Assembly: GCA_016190625.1 (NCBI GenBank)
Contig: JACPQF010000124.1
Coordinates: 1 to 45,006 of the forward strand
Direction: 5' to 3'
Source: Chloroflexota bacterium
GTDB taxonomy: Bacteria; Chloroflexota; Dehalococcoidia; JACPQF01
DNA: 45,006 nt
A program made the translations under genes and the position numbers. Of the stretch, positions 32,335 through 40,890 are shown one piece after another (position 1 is the stretch's first letter; every line of letters starts with the position of its first letter). The notes below the pieces were generated by a model. That model did no database searches. It saw nothing but the letters and a program-made list of their open reading frames with translations, and was not told where the DNA came from.

Positions 32335-33527
32335 TCACTTCTGAATCTGTACGCTCCCGCCGGCCAGCGCTACGCCGGGATAGGCGGGAGTGTCAGCCCC
32401 CATCTGGCTGTCGTAAACAGTGGTCCCAGTGGCCTTGTCCCAGATTCTGATCCTTATCTTGTCGGTCCCCGTGTTACCGGTCGTCTGCTCGTCGACAATA
32501 GCCAGCAACAAGCCGTAGCTGCCCCCGCCGTTGACCTTGCCCGAGCCTTGGAGATAGGCTTTCTGGCCGATCCTTCCCCCTTCGGGGGAGAAGGACCAGC
32601 CAGTCATAACCCGTGCTGTCGAATCTGAGATTACCCGCCTGGAATTGGACCTCCGTCTGGCCGGTAGGGACAGTCGCATCCCTCTGATAGCGGGCCGTGA
32701 ACGCAAAGATGAGCCTGCCGGAGAGCGACTGGTTCGCTCGGTAGAAGCCGGCCGACGACTCGACCGTGCCGCCGCCGTCGATGAAGCCAGCCTCCGGATC
32801 GTAGACCACGACGTACTTGTAGCTCTGTTGGGCCGAGGCCCCATCCTTATCCGCGACTGTCAGGGTAACCGTGTAGAAGCCGGCTGCCGCGTAGGTGTGG
32901 CTACCGCTGGCCGTACCAGATCCCCTCGTCTCGACCACGGTGCTGCTCGAACTGGTGCCGTCGCCCCAGTCCCAGGTGGCCCGGTGGGTATCGAGTGTCC
33001 CAGGGTCGCTGAACGGGGCCGTGACCTCGACAGGCTTACGAACGGAGACAGCATTCGGCTGGGCCACGATTGGCCCGCTCACCAGCGGGACCTTGTTGAG
33101 CACGGTCACCGTCTGCGCCTTCGAGGCGGACAGATTGAAGGGGTCGGTGACCCGCCGTCGATGGTCCTTCCTACCCCCTCCGCGCTGAAGCGGGTCCGGA
33201 GAGCGTTGACGTCGTAGCTGGCCTGCACCAAGCGGACCCAGGGCTGGAGGCGCTGGCTGGAGTTGGAGTAGTAGACGGCGGAGGTCAGGTCCTTGAACAC
33301 CCGCTCCGTCCCACCCCATTGCCATCGGGGAAGCGGAACTGGGCGGGTAAGGCCACCAACTGCTCAGGTTCACCGGCCGCCCGGCCCAGGGAGTTTACCG
33401 TCCCCAGCTTGGCTGGCCACCAGGCAGGCGAGGTATACCCGCGAGTCCAACCGATACGCCCGGCCACATCGGTGGCGTCGTCCTTCTCAGAGCCTGTGAG
33501 GAAATTAACATACTGTCTTGCGATGGC
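32335..33527 (-). pseudogene. PKD-domain surface-protein pseudogene, multiply frameshifted
   Basis: Reading the minus strand, one protein can be followed through four frames: ARQYVNFLTGSEKDDATD... to FRFPDGNG (33527-33320); VFKDLTSAVYYSNSSQRLQ to GRTIDGG (about 33300-33150); VTDPFNLSASKAQTVTV through a PKD domain (TWDWGDGTSS, GSHTYAAAGFYTVTLTVAD) to DSTGYDWLV (about 33145-32610); and YLQGSGKVNGGGSYG to GGSVQIQK (to 32335). Three single-base shifts, all at G- or C-runs, separate them. The N-terminus, including any signal peptide, is missing. PKD domains are usually in secreted or surface proteins. Confidence 0.75.
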
Positions 33528-33534
33528 AAGCTAT

Positions 33535-33693
33535 CTAGTATACGATATGCTCTCCGATTTCCGCGTTGTCCACAAGAAAGACAGCAGACTCGACCTGCCC
33601 CTCCTGAACGACGTACACGCAGTCGCCCTCTTCCCCCTGACGAACGATGGCCTCGCCGTCCTCGTAAACCTTGCCCAACTCGCCAGTGTCCAC
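33535..33693 (-). pseudogene. N-terminal fragment of a cyclic-nucleotide-binding protein
   Basis: A 52-residue frame starting at GTG 33693 with an ideal AGGAGG five bases upstream. It reads MDTGELGKVYEDGEAIVRQG then EEGDCVYVVQEGQVES, the opening strands of a CRP-like cyclic-nucleotide-binding domain, then ends at TAG after VDNAEIGEHIVY. The phosphate-binding cassette and everything after it are missing. It begins 12 bases after the end of the flavoprotein gene, so the two were an operon. Because start and ribosome site are intact, a short product may still be made. Confidence 0.7.
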
Positions 33694-33705
33694 TGCGACC
33701 TCCTT

Positions 33706-35073
33706 CTATGTCTCTTCCGACCGCCGACCGGGCCAGAGGGCTGTCCTTCCGAGAGGGATCGAGCACAGGGCGACGGCAACGTCAGCCGCGAGGCGACTGA
33801 TAAATAGGGGATGCATCGTGCGGGTCAGAACCTCCCGATAGGGGGCGCTTCCGGTGAACATGTCCCACAGCACCGTGCTCATCCTGCGGGCGCTGCCCGG
33901 ATTGCGCTGCTCGGAGGCGGCCATGCGGGTAACCGCCTGACGGGCGAAACGCCGGCGCTGGATCTGGCGGGTGAAGGCAAACATGAACAGGCCGATGGAG
34001 TTGTCGCTGGCCATCTTGTTGCAGGCCGGCCAGTAGTGTTGCCGGAAGTCCTCCGCCGAAGTGCCGTGAAAGACCACGGTGGTCGCCGCGGCCTTGGCTG
34101 CCCGGTAGGCTGCCCCAACGCCGTCTTTATACAGGCGGGTGACGCCGCTGTCGCCGATGAACACTAACCCGTCGGCATACGGCTGCGGCGAGCCCTTTAC
34201 GTTGATGCGGGGCATACACTGGCAGGCCGGCTGGTCCCACTTCCAATCAGGAGGGAAGCAGCCCTTCACCTCCGCGGAGGTCAGGAACCCGTCCAGAAGG
34301 GCCGCGTCGATGTCGTCGCCGAGAAGGCACACGGTGGTATAGTCGCCCTTAGGGATGATGGCGGCGAACTCTAGCCGGGGAATATCGAGCAGGAACACGT
34401 GCATGGAGTTGCCGAAATACTTCCCTATTGTCTCCGCCCCCAGCCGGTACTCCCGGATGGCGGTCTGAGTGGTCTTGGGCGGACTGTAACCCACCCCCAG
34501 CCCGTCGAACAGCTTCAGGCCGGCGGTGTTGACCCCCATAGCGACGGCGAGTAGGTCGTACGTCTGCGGCTCACCGCCCCGGGCCTTGACCCAGAACCGC
34601 CCATCGGATCTGCCGATTTGGTCCACCCGTCCGTGCACCAAGCGGACGCCCTTCTCGACGGCCAGCGACTGCAGGTGGCCGTCAAAGCTGTGCCATTTGG
34701 TCTCCTTGAGGTCGCGTGGCCCGGCGCCCCGGTGGATGGCAGCGATCCGCTTTTCGCGGGTGGGCGTCTCCAGCCTCACGCTGCCGAGGTCGGTGTGGAG
34801 GACGTAGGAGTCGATCCCGCGCTGAACCACGGAAGGAGGGAGATTGATTCCCTCGGCGGCCAGGTTCTGTACCAGCGATTCGGAGACGATGCCGCCGCAC
34901 ATGTTGCAGCCGGCGGGTCCCGGACTATTGAAATCCCGTGACTCGATGGTATCGACCGTCACGTCGATGCCAACCCGCTCGGCCATGTCCAGGAGGAAGT
35001 AGCCGAAGAACGAGCCGGCTGGCCCACCGCCGATGATTCCGACTTTGCTGCCGTCCGCCAGCATGGGGCTCAC
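33706..35073 (-). CDS. Geranylgeranyl-reductase-like FAD-dependent oxidoreductase
   Basis: About 455 residues. N-terminal FAD-binding dinucleotide fold (VGIIGGGPAGSFFGYFLLD), a cysteine pair in GPAGCNMCGG, and the FAD-contacting late motif GLVFIGDSGVTRLYKDGVGAAYRAAKAA in pieces. This is the layout of geranylgeranyl reductase-family enzymes, which saturate isoprenoid chains such as quinone or lipid tails; the actual substrate is not evident. An additional ACQC pair near the middle may bind metal or form a disulfide. I start at GTG 35073, with AAAGG four to five bases before; ATG 35064 is an alternative. It has its own promoter (35151-35180) and lies downstream of the NarL-type regulator. Confidence 0.8.
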   Translation of the reverse strand: MSPMLADGSKVGIIGGGPAGSFFGYFLLDMAERVGIDVTVDTIESRDFNSPGPAGCNMCGGIVSESLVQNLAAEGINLPPSVVQRGIDSYVLHTDLGSVRLETPTREKRIAAIHRGAGPRDLKETKWHSFDGHLQSLAVEKGVRLVHGRVDQIGRSDGRFWVKARGGEPQTYDLLAVAMGVNTAGLKLFDGLGVGYSPPKTTQTAIREYRLGAETIGKYFGNSMHVFLLDIPRLEFAAIIPKGDYTTVCLLGDDIDAALLDGFLTSAEVKGCFPPDWKWDQPACQCMPRINVKGSPQPYADGLVFIGDSGVTRLYKDGVGAAYRAAKAAATTVVFHGTSAEDFRQHYWPACNKMASDNSIGLFMFAFTRQIQRRRFARQAVTRMAASEQRNPGSARRMSTVLWDMFTGSAPYREVLTRTMHPLFISRLAADVAVALCSIPLGRTALWPGRRSEET

Positions 35074-35150
35074 CAGACCTTTCCTGCGCGCCGGGAGTGC
35101 CCGTCGCTCCACCGACGCGCCTGCTGCGCTTCTCGAATGGCCCTGGGATG

Positions 35151-35180
35151 ATTATAAGCGGCTAGATAGCACTCCGTCAA
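35151..35180 (-). promoter_or_regulatory. Predicted promoter of the flavoprotein gene
   Basis: Minus strand: TTGACG (plus 35175-35180), an 18-base spacer, and a perfect TATAAT (plus 35151-35156). Start near 35144, about 70 bases ahead of the GTG. Confidence 0.75.
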
Positions 35181-35253
35181 GATAGTATCGGGATTCGACT
35201 TTGGAGCGTCCGCGAGGACTCACAATGAATGAGCTGCGGGCGTGAGCGGGTAT

Positions 35254-35934
35254 TCAGCGGCTCTGCGACTCGCCGAGGCTCTCATCGGTGTGCAGCCCCT
35301 CTCGCACGGCGTAGGCTGCCAACTGCACTCGATTGTGGAGGTGGAGCTTGTCCAGGATGGCGCGTAGGTGGTTCTTCACGGTGTTCTCGGCGATGCCCAG
35401 CTCACTGGCTATCTCCCGGTTGCCGGCACCGTGCGATATGAGGCTGAGCACCTCCTTTTCCCTGCCGCTCAGCAGTTCTCTTTCTATCTCGGCTGATGGT
35501 TCGCCGTTAAGCTGCTTGGCAAACTCGTTGAGGATCTTCGTGGCTATGGTGGGCGATAGGGCGGCTTCTCCCCGCGTTACTCCGTCGATCATGGCAAAGA
35601 GCAGATTCGGTTCCGTGTTCTTGAGGAGATAACCGTGCGCTCCGGCCTTGATGGCCTCGAACAGGCTCCTGTCTTCGTCGGACACGGTGAGGATGATGAT
35701 TTTGCATTCCGGTTGCTCCTCCTTAATGCGGCGAGTTGCTTCAATTCCATCGCAGGCCGGCATGAGGATATCCATGAGGATCACGTCCGGTCTCTCCTGC
35801 CGGGCTTTTTCGATGGCCTCGAAGCCGTCTTTGGCCTCGCCAACGATCTCCACGGTCTCTGCAGATCGGAGGAGACTGGCGAGACCTTTGCGAAATAGCA
35901 AATGGTCATCTACCAACAGCACTTTCTCTTTCAT
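35254..35934 (-). CDS. NarL/FixJ-family response regulator
   Basis: 226 residues. Receiver domain with the acidic pair D9-D10, phospho-acceptor D55 (VILMDILMP), Thr/Ser in LTVSDED and Lys in YLLKNTEP; then a LuxR-type helix-turn-helix (LSGREKEVLSLISHGAGNREIASELGIAENTVKNHL in pieces). All phosphorylation residues are intact. No histidine kinase is in the window, so its sensor is encoded elsewhere. It is the last gene of the respiratory block on this strand and is a likely regulator of it. Start: ATG 35934 with GAGG. Confidence 0.95.
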   Translation of the reverse strand: MKEKVLLVDDHLLFRKGLASLLRSAETVEIVGEAKDGFEAIEKARQERPDVILMDILMPACDGIEATRRIKEEQPECKIIILTVSDEDRSLFEAIKAGAHGYLLKNTEPNLLFAMIDGVTRGEAALSPTIATKILNEFAKQLNGEPSAEIERELLSGREKEVLSLISHGAGNREIASELGIAENTVKNHLRAILDKLHLHNRVQLAAYAVREGLHTDESLGESQSR

Positions 35935-35963
35935 GCCTCGGGTTCCTCCTCCTGTGGTACCGG

Positions 35964-36027
35964 GTAGGGGCGAATCCTTCGACGGAAGGATTCGCCCCGA
36001 CGATTTCAGGTGGCCGTTTGCCCCTAC
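35964..36027. repeat. Composite GTAGGGGCGAA repeat
   Basis: A full hairpin (GTAGGGGCGAATCCTTCG and its near-complement, 35964-36000) followed by a lone right half GGCCGTTTGCCCCTAC at 36012-36027. The half-copy resembles the arm of the 28-base palindrome at 18795, so two family members are juxtaposed. Confidence 0.85.
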
Positions 36028-36041
36028 CATTGCAACGCCGG

Positions 36042-37031
36042 TCAGAGACTGCCGGCGCCGAACACTCGCCACCCTTGGGGCGTGTGACAGGCGGCGCATT
36101 GGTTGTTGGCCCTTGGCTCGTGCTTGGGCTGGTGGCAGTTGGCGCAGGTGTAGGTCAGGCCCTTGAAATCCTTTCCGTTCGTGTGGCACTGATCGCACTT
36201 CAGAGTGGCGTGTTTTCCTACTAGCTCCACCGGATGGGTGAAGGTTCGTTTGGCCCAGGTAGTGTTGTCGGCAATATGGCACTGCCCGCAGGCTTGTTGA
36301 ATCCCGTGGGGACTGACGTGACAGGTCTGGCACTGATCCGGCGTGCTGACCTTCTGTTTCTCGTGGCACTGGGTGCAGCTCGACATCGGGAATACGCCCT
36401 TCTTCTGGGCCAGATCGTGATTGGGTATCACGGCGCTGTGGCAGCTAGCGCAGGCGACATCGGCCGAGCCGTGAACGAAAGTCTGGCTGGGTTTGTGGCA
36501 GGTTTGACACCTAGATTGGACCTGTTCGACGGTCGAGCTGGCCACCGTCTGCGGTTCGAATCGCCGGGAATGAACGATCTGCTTGTGGCAATCGGCACAC
36601 CCCTGTCCTTCATGCTTGCTATGGGCAATCCGGAGGGTGGCCTGGTTGATGACTTCGGGTCTCGTTTCGCGCGGGTGGCATTGCAGGCAACTGGAATCGC
36701 TAACGCTGGCGTGGAGTGGGCCTTGCTGACCGGCCGCCTGAATCGCCAGGTTCTTGGCGGCGTTCGCCTGTAAGGCGACAAAGCCGGCCAGCCCGGGCGG
36801 AGTGTGGCACTCGACGCAGGCGACATCTTTGTGGGTCGAGGTTTTCCACTCCTCGACCAGCGGCTGAATCTGGTGGCAACTGCCGCAGTTATTGGATCCG
36901 GATGAAAGCTTCGCATTGGTGAGGCTCGCACCGCCGAGAATGACGGCGATCGCTCCCAGAATGGCAAGCAATAGACTGCGTGAGAGCCATCGGAGGCGCT
37001 TCGGCGTGACTCTTTGTTTCTTTTCGCTCAT
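36042..37031 (-). CDS. Dodecahaem cytochrome c, membrane-anchored
   Basis: 329 residues with twelve CxxCH haem-binding motifs (CGSCH, CVECH, CLQCH, CADCH, CQTCH, CASCH, CTQCH, CQTCH, CGQCH, CDQCH, CANCH, CAACH). An N-terminal helix (about 18-38) that looks uncleaved would anchor it, as in NapC/NirT-like quinol dehydrogenases, with all haems outside the membrane. The first two haem sites and the anchor resemble NapC; the rest is an extended haem wire. It follows the NrfD gene by 50 bases, so it probably moves electrons between the quinone-linked complex and an external partner. Start: ATG with GAGG upstream. Confidence 0.93.
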   Translation of the reverse strand: MSEKKQRVTPKRLRWLSRSLLLAILGAIAVILGGASLTNAKLSSGSNNCGSCHQIQPLVEEWKTSTHKDVACVECHTPPGLAGFVALQANAAKNLAIQAAGQQGPLHASVSDSSCLQCHPRETRPEVINQATLRIAHSKHEGQGCADCHKQIVHSRRFEPQTVASSTVEQVQSRCQTCHKPSQTFVHGSADVACASCHSAVIPNHDLAQKKGVFPMSSCTQCHEKQKVSTPDQCQTCHVSPHGIQQACGQCHIADNTTWAKRTFTHPVELVGKHATLKCDQCHTNGKDFKGLTYTCANCHQPKHEPRANNQCAACHTPQGWRVFGAGSL

Positions 37032-37081
37032 TGCATCATACCTCGCTCATTCTTGTGTTCCCGTGTTTGTTCCGTTATGCC

Positions 37082-37990
37082 TCAGTAGAGCATTGGCGGC
37101 ACGGCGGCGGCGAGCACGAGCCATCTCAAGCTGAAGCCTCCTGCCAGGACGCTGGTATCACTGATGATCATGGCATAGCCGACCAGCGGCCGCCCTAGGA
37201 TTACTTCCCAAACATAAATGATCAACGGGTCGACGATGCCGAGGAAGACCACGCCGAACCAGAACCAGATGGCGAGATTTCCTGTAAGAAGAAGGCTCAC
37301 CGACTGCCCGCTGCTGACCGATAGCCCCGCCATAATGAACAGCCAACTGAAGACGAAGATCAGCTCGACCACCACCATAAGGGAGTGGACCTGGTTTAGG
37401 TAGAAGAAATGCTCTGCCATGAGACGGCGCTCTTCCATGGGGAACACAACGGCGAACACGACGGCGGCCGCCAGGCCGCTGGAGAGTGCCGAGATGAAGA
37501 ACAGGGCGGGGAGGATCGACGTATTCCACAGGGGAACGCCTCTGACCACGCCGATCAGCATGCCAGTGTAGATGGCGGTGGCGAAGGCCAAGCTCGTCCC
37601 GGCGTAGAGTAGAACGTTACGATAGCCGGAGATCCACGCCACAGCCCGGTTAATGAAACCCAGGGGCCAGCGCCAGTTGAGCTCCATGATGGCGAACAGG
37701 AAGGCCACTGGCATGAATAGGCTCAGTACGACGGTGCCAAGGGTCATGACCGAGCCGGGGTTGTTGAGGAGTCCGATGAGGCGCCAGGGCTGGCGGAGTC
37801 CCATGCCAAGGTCCAGCAACAGCCAGGGCGTGCCGAAGGCCACCAGCGGCCCCGAGATCAGGTAGCCCGCCCGTATGAGAGGCTTGAATCCTTCCTTGCT
37901 GTAGATCTCCGCCGTAACGGCGGCGAGAAAGGCGCCGGCGCCAGCGCCGGCGAAGAACAGATACATGGCGATGTAAGGTCCCCAGGTCAT
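37082..37990 (-). CDS. NrfD/PsrC-family quinone-interacting membrane subunit
   Basis: 302 residues, about eight membrane helices, of the NrfD/PsrC family that exchanges electrons between the menaquinone pool and an iron-sulfur subunit. Seen: WGPYIAMYLFFAGAGAGAFL at the N-terminus, the GTPWLLLDLG segment in helix 2-3, and a late HFFYLNQVHSLM. The start overlaps the stop of the ferredoxin gene (ATGA, 37987-37990), so subunits are made together. Complete C-terminus. Confidence 0.93.
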   Translation of the reverse strand: MTWGPYIAMYLFFAGAGAGAFLAAVTAEIYSKEGFKPLIRAGYLISGPLVAFGTPWLLLDLGMGLRQPWRLIGLLNNPGSVMTLGTVVLSLFMPVAFLFAIMELNWRWPLGFINRAVAWISGYRNVLLYAGTSLAFATAIYTGMLIGVVRGVPLWNTSILPALFFISALSSGLAAAVVFAVVFPMEERRLMAEHFFYLNQVHSLMVVVELIFVFSWLFIMAGLSVSSGQSVSLLLTGNLAIWFWFGVVFLGIVDPLIIYVWEVILGRPLVGYAMIISDTSVLAGGFSLRWLVLAAAVPPMLY

Positions 37991-38535
37991 TTCTCACCTC
38001 TCACATAGTACATATTGGGGCCCGTTCCCAGGTCAGGCCGCAATCTGATCGGCCGCTTGCGGACGATCAGGCGAGAGATCTCGCTGTCGGGATCGTCCAG
38101 ATCGCCAAAGGTGCGCGCTTTGGCAGGGCAGGCGAGAACGCAGGCAGGCTGCACTCCCCGCGTGACGCGTGTTGCGCACAGCTTACATCCCCCGGGCGTC
38201 CCCCTATCCTCGTTCCAGACACGGGCCTGGTAGGGGCAGGTCACCACGCAGTATTTGCAGCCAATGCAGATGTTGTTGTCGACGAGAACGATGCCATCCC
38301 GGCGCTTGTGGGTGGCCTTGGTCGGGCAGACCTGGGCGCAGGGTGGGTTGTCGCAGTGGTTGCACTGCACCGTTTGGAACCGCCGGGATACGGTGGGGAA
38401 TCGCCCCTCTTCCACGCTTTCCACTCTAACCCAAACCTCGCCCGGCTCCAGCTCGTTTTGGGCCTGGCAAGCCAGAGTGCAGGCCTGACAGCCGACGCAT
38501 TTGGTCAGGTCGATCACTAGTCCATATTTAGCCAT
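37987..38535 (-). CDS. PsrB/PhsB-type ferredoxin subunit with four [4Fe-4S] clusters
   Basis: 182 residues. Sixteen cysteines fall in four groups: CVGCQACTLAC, CNHCDNPPCAQVC, CIGCKYCVVTC and CKLCATRVTRGVQPACVLAC. This is the electron-transfer subunit of the DMSO-reductase superfamily, linking a molybdoenzyme to NrfD/PsrC. No signal peptide, as usual: it is co-exported with the Tat-bearing catalytic subunit. GAGGAGG ribosome site. The gap to the catalytic gene is 166 bases of repeats, which is long for subunits of one complex. Confidence 0.95.
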   Translation of the reverse strand: MAKYGLVIDLTKCVGCQACTLACQAQNELEPGEVWVRVESVEEGRFPTVSRRFQTVQCNHCDNPPCAQVCPTKATHKRRDGIVLVDNNICIGCKYCVVTCPYQARVWNEDRGTPGGCKLCATRVTRGVQPACVLACPAKARTFGDLDDPDSEISRLIVRKRPIRLRPDLGTGPNMYYVRGEK

Positions 38536-38552
38536 CTCAGCCTCCTCATTTA

Positions 38553-38661
38553 GCTAGCTGTCAGCCATCAGCTTTCAGCCATCAGCTTTCAGCAATTAGC
38601 CTTACAATACTAGGGAACGACTAATGGAGCGCAGAACAAAAGGCTAATTGCCTGATAGCTA
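38553..38661. repeat. Inverted-repeat element between psrA- and psrB-like genes
   Basis: Direct repeats of a CAGCCATCAGCTTT unit at about 38561-38590 lead into AGCAATTAGCCTT (38591-38603); AAGGCTAATTGC at 38640-38651 is the exact complement of 12 bases of this. With flanks, the arms match over about 20 bases with one gap. The 36-base centre is unremarkable. It looks like a small mobile repeat inserted between two subunit genes. Confidence 0.8.
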
Positions 38662-38701
38662 TCCCTTGAGCTCTGCCTGAGCAGTGAATCTCGCTGCATG
38701 G

Positions 38702-40879
38702 CTAAGTCGCCCTCTCCACGGTCACGATGGTTTCGGAAGTTGCTGCGCCCCCGGAGCCGGGCGTGGTACGCCCGACTACGAGAGCATTGCTGTTGGCGCC
38801 TTTGCCAAAGGACAGCCGTTGCATTTTGGCTTCGTGTCCGAAGCCATAGGCCAAGAAAACGGCAGACGGATGAATTCCCTCGGTGACCTTGGCCTTGACC
38901 ACCACCTCGCCCGCCTCGGACCGCACCCGCACCTTTTGGCCGTTGGCTATGCCGAGGCGAGCCGCCCTGACAGTGTTGATCCACAGGTCGTTGTCGGGCT
39001 TTAGCCGGTTGAGCCATGCGTTGTTCTGAGTGCTGGAATTAGTGTGAAGCGACACGCGACCCTGAAGAAGGCGGAACGATCGCCCATCAGGCTCCACGAG
39101 CGGCGGTTGCCAGTTCGGCATGGGATCGATCCAGACCTCTTTCAGCCGCTCGGCGTAGATGTCGATCTTGCCGCTGGGCGTTTCGAACCTGGGAACGCCG
39201 TAGGCTGCCCCCTCGTCGCCCCGGATCACGCCTTTCTGGCCAAATTGCTCGACAGTGAGGCCGAGAGGCTGGATTCTCGCCCTGATGACATCTTCGACCG
39301 AGAACTTGAAGAACTCGCCGAGCCCCACGGCCTTAGCCAAACCGGCGATGATCTCGGTCGCCGGCTTCGTATCGTGGAGCGGCGCCACGATCGGCTGGCG
39401 GATGGCGATCTCCGGGCGAAGGCGCATCGACACGGCCACGGGGTCGAGGCGCTCCAGATAGGTGGATTCTGGCAGGACGTAGTGGGCGAGGATGGCCGTA
39501 TCGCTGGGCATGGTGTCGATGACCACCAGCAGATCGAGGCTGGCCAGCGCCGCCATCGTCTTCTTGCTGTCGGGGAGGGCTCTGGCCGGGTTGAAACGGT
39601 TGACGACAAGGGCCCGGACGGGATAGGGGTTCTCGTTCAGAATGATCTCAGGCAGACGTTGAACCAGGCCGACCGTTTGGTCCAGCAAGGAGAACTCGCC
39701 TTCGCCAACCCCGTCGGCTCTGCCGATCTTGATGGGCGGGGTGGCGGGGAAATTGAATTTCCCCAGTTTGGGCCGGGGAGGAAGAGCCACGCCACCTTTG
39801 GCGCCGTAGCTTCCCATCAAGGCGTTCAGGATGAGGGCGGAGCGCGCCGTCTGGAAGCTATTCGTGTATAAGTCGCCCCAGGGGCCGTGGTGCCCCGGGT
39901 CGACGCCGCACGCCGGCTTTGCTTCGGCGAACTCGCGGGCGATTCTGATTGTGGTCTCGGCTGGGACGTCGGTTATCCTCGCCGCCCAGGCGGGGGTCTT
40001 GTCGGCCACTAATGCCCTCAGGTCCTCGAAACCGTCCGTGAACTTGGCGACAAAATCGGCATCATAGAGCTTTTCGCGAATGATGACGTTCATCATGGCC
40101 AGCAGCAAGGCGTTATCGGTTCCAGGTCGAATGGGAATCCACTCGTGCGCCTGCGCCGCCGTATTGCTTAGCCTGGGGTCGATGGACACGATTCGGGCGC
40201 CCTTCTCTTTGGCAGCCATCAGACTTTGGAGGTCAGCCGTGAAAATGGTTTCGCCATGGTTGCGGCCGAAGAGCAGGATATAGCGGGAGTTGCGATAGTC
40301 CATGATCGGCTCGCCGCCAAGGGTATAGCGGCAGGCTAACTGGCGGGCAGACTGAGCCACCGAGAGGTGGGAGAAGATATTGGGCGAGCCAAAGGCCTTC
40401 ATGAATTGCTGATCCCATTCGTCGGCCAGCTCGGGATGGCGAACCCAGGCCAGTGATTGAGGGCCATGCATCTCCTTGATCTGCTTCAGCTTCTCGCCGA
40501 TCTCCTCGAATGCCTGGTCCCAGGAGATCCGCTCCCACCGGTCTGTCCCCACTCGCTTCAGTGGGTAGCGCAACCTATCCGGATCGTAGAGCAGCTTCAC
40601 CCCGGCGCTCCCTCGGGGGCAGATCCTGCCGTCGCTGTGGCTGTGGCCGCTGTTGCCCTCCAGCTTGTAGAGAGCATCGCCGTTCACGTAGGCGATGATG
40701 CCGCAGTTGGCATCGCACATCCCACAGACCGTGGGAACCAGCTTGGGAGTGATGCCCTCTAGCTCCCCGGCGTGGACGACGTCGCCTTGCCGGATCAGCT
40801 TTCCGCCCACCGCCGCCACGGCGGCTGTGGCGCCACATGCCACGAGGAACTTCCGCCTGCTGATGGTTTTACCTATCAT
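38702..40879 (-). CDS. Molybdopterin oxidoreductase catalytic subunit (PsrA/PhsA-like)
   Basis: 725 residues of the DMSO-reductase superfamily. A twin-arginine signal is visible (ISRRKFLVACGATAAVAAVGG). A [4Fe-4S] site follows with C52, C55, C59 and C87. The likely Mo/W ligand is C183 (QLACRYTLGG), as in polysulfide/thiosulfate reductases. The C-terminal cofactor-binding domain is complete (LHTNSSTQNNAWL, VRVRSEAGEVVVKAKV). Together with the two downstream subunits it makes a Psr/Phs-type ABC complex facing outside. Sulfur compounds, arsenate or others are possible substrates; sequence alone does not decide. Strong AGGAGG ribosome site at the ATG. Confidence 0.93.
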   Translation of the reverse strand: MIGKTISRRKFLVACGATAAVAAVGGKLIRQGDVVHAGELEGITPKLVPTVCGMCDANCGIIAYVNGDALYKLEGNSGHSHSDGRICPRGSAGVKLLYDPDRLRYPLKRVGTDRWERISWDQAFEEIGEKLKQIKEMHGPQSLAWVRHPELADEWDQQFMKAFGSPNIFSHLSVAQSARQLACRYTLGGEPIMDYRNSRYILLFGRNHGETIFTADLQSLMAAKEKGARIVSIDPRLSNTAAQAHEWIPIRPGTDNALLLAMMNVIIREKLYDADFVAKFTDGFEDLRALVADKTPAWAARITDVPAETTIRIAREFAEAKPACGVDPGHHGPWGDLYTNSFQTARSALILNALMGSYGAKGGVALPPRPKLGKFNFPATPPIKIGRADGVGEGEFSLLDQTVGLVQRLPEIILNENPYPVRALVVNRFNPARALPDSKKTMAALASLDLLVVIDTMPSDTAILAHYVLPESTYLERLDPVAVSMRLRPEIAIRQPIVAPLHDTKPATEIIAGLAKAVGLGEFFKFSVEDVIRARIQPLGLTVEQFGQKGVIRGDEGAAYGVPRFETPSGKIDIYAERLKEVWIDPMPNWQPPLVEPDGRSFRLLQGRVSLHTNSSTQNNAWLNRLKPDNDLWINTVRAARLGIANGQKVRVRSEAGEVVVKAKVTEGIHPSAVFLAYGFGHEAKMQRLSFGKGANSNALVVGRTTPGSGGAATSETIVTVERAT

Positions 40880-40890
40880 TGCCTATCCTC

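Noticed and set aside
32474-33373. A 299-residue frame as an intact PKD protein
   Set aside because: Its ends are out of phase with conserved sequence found in the other frames; it is one part of a frameshifted gene.
36545-36570. tRNA T-arm-like GGTTCGAATC
   Set aside because: Lies inside the 12-haem cytochrome gene and no cloverleaf surrounds it. I found no tRNA or rRNA gene in the window.
36300-36773. Plus-strand frame opposite the 12-haem cytochrome
   Set aside because: It is the complement of regular CxxCH-coding DNA and resembles no family.
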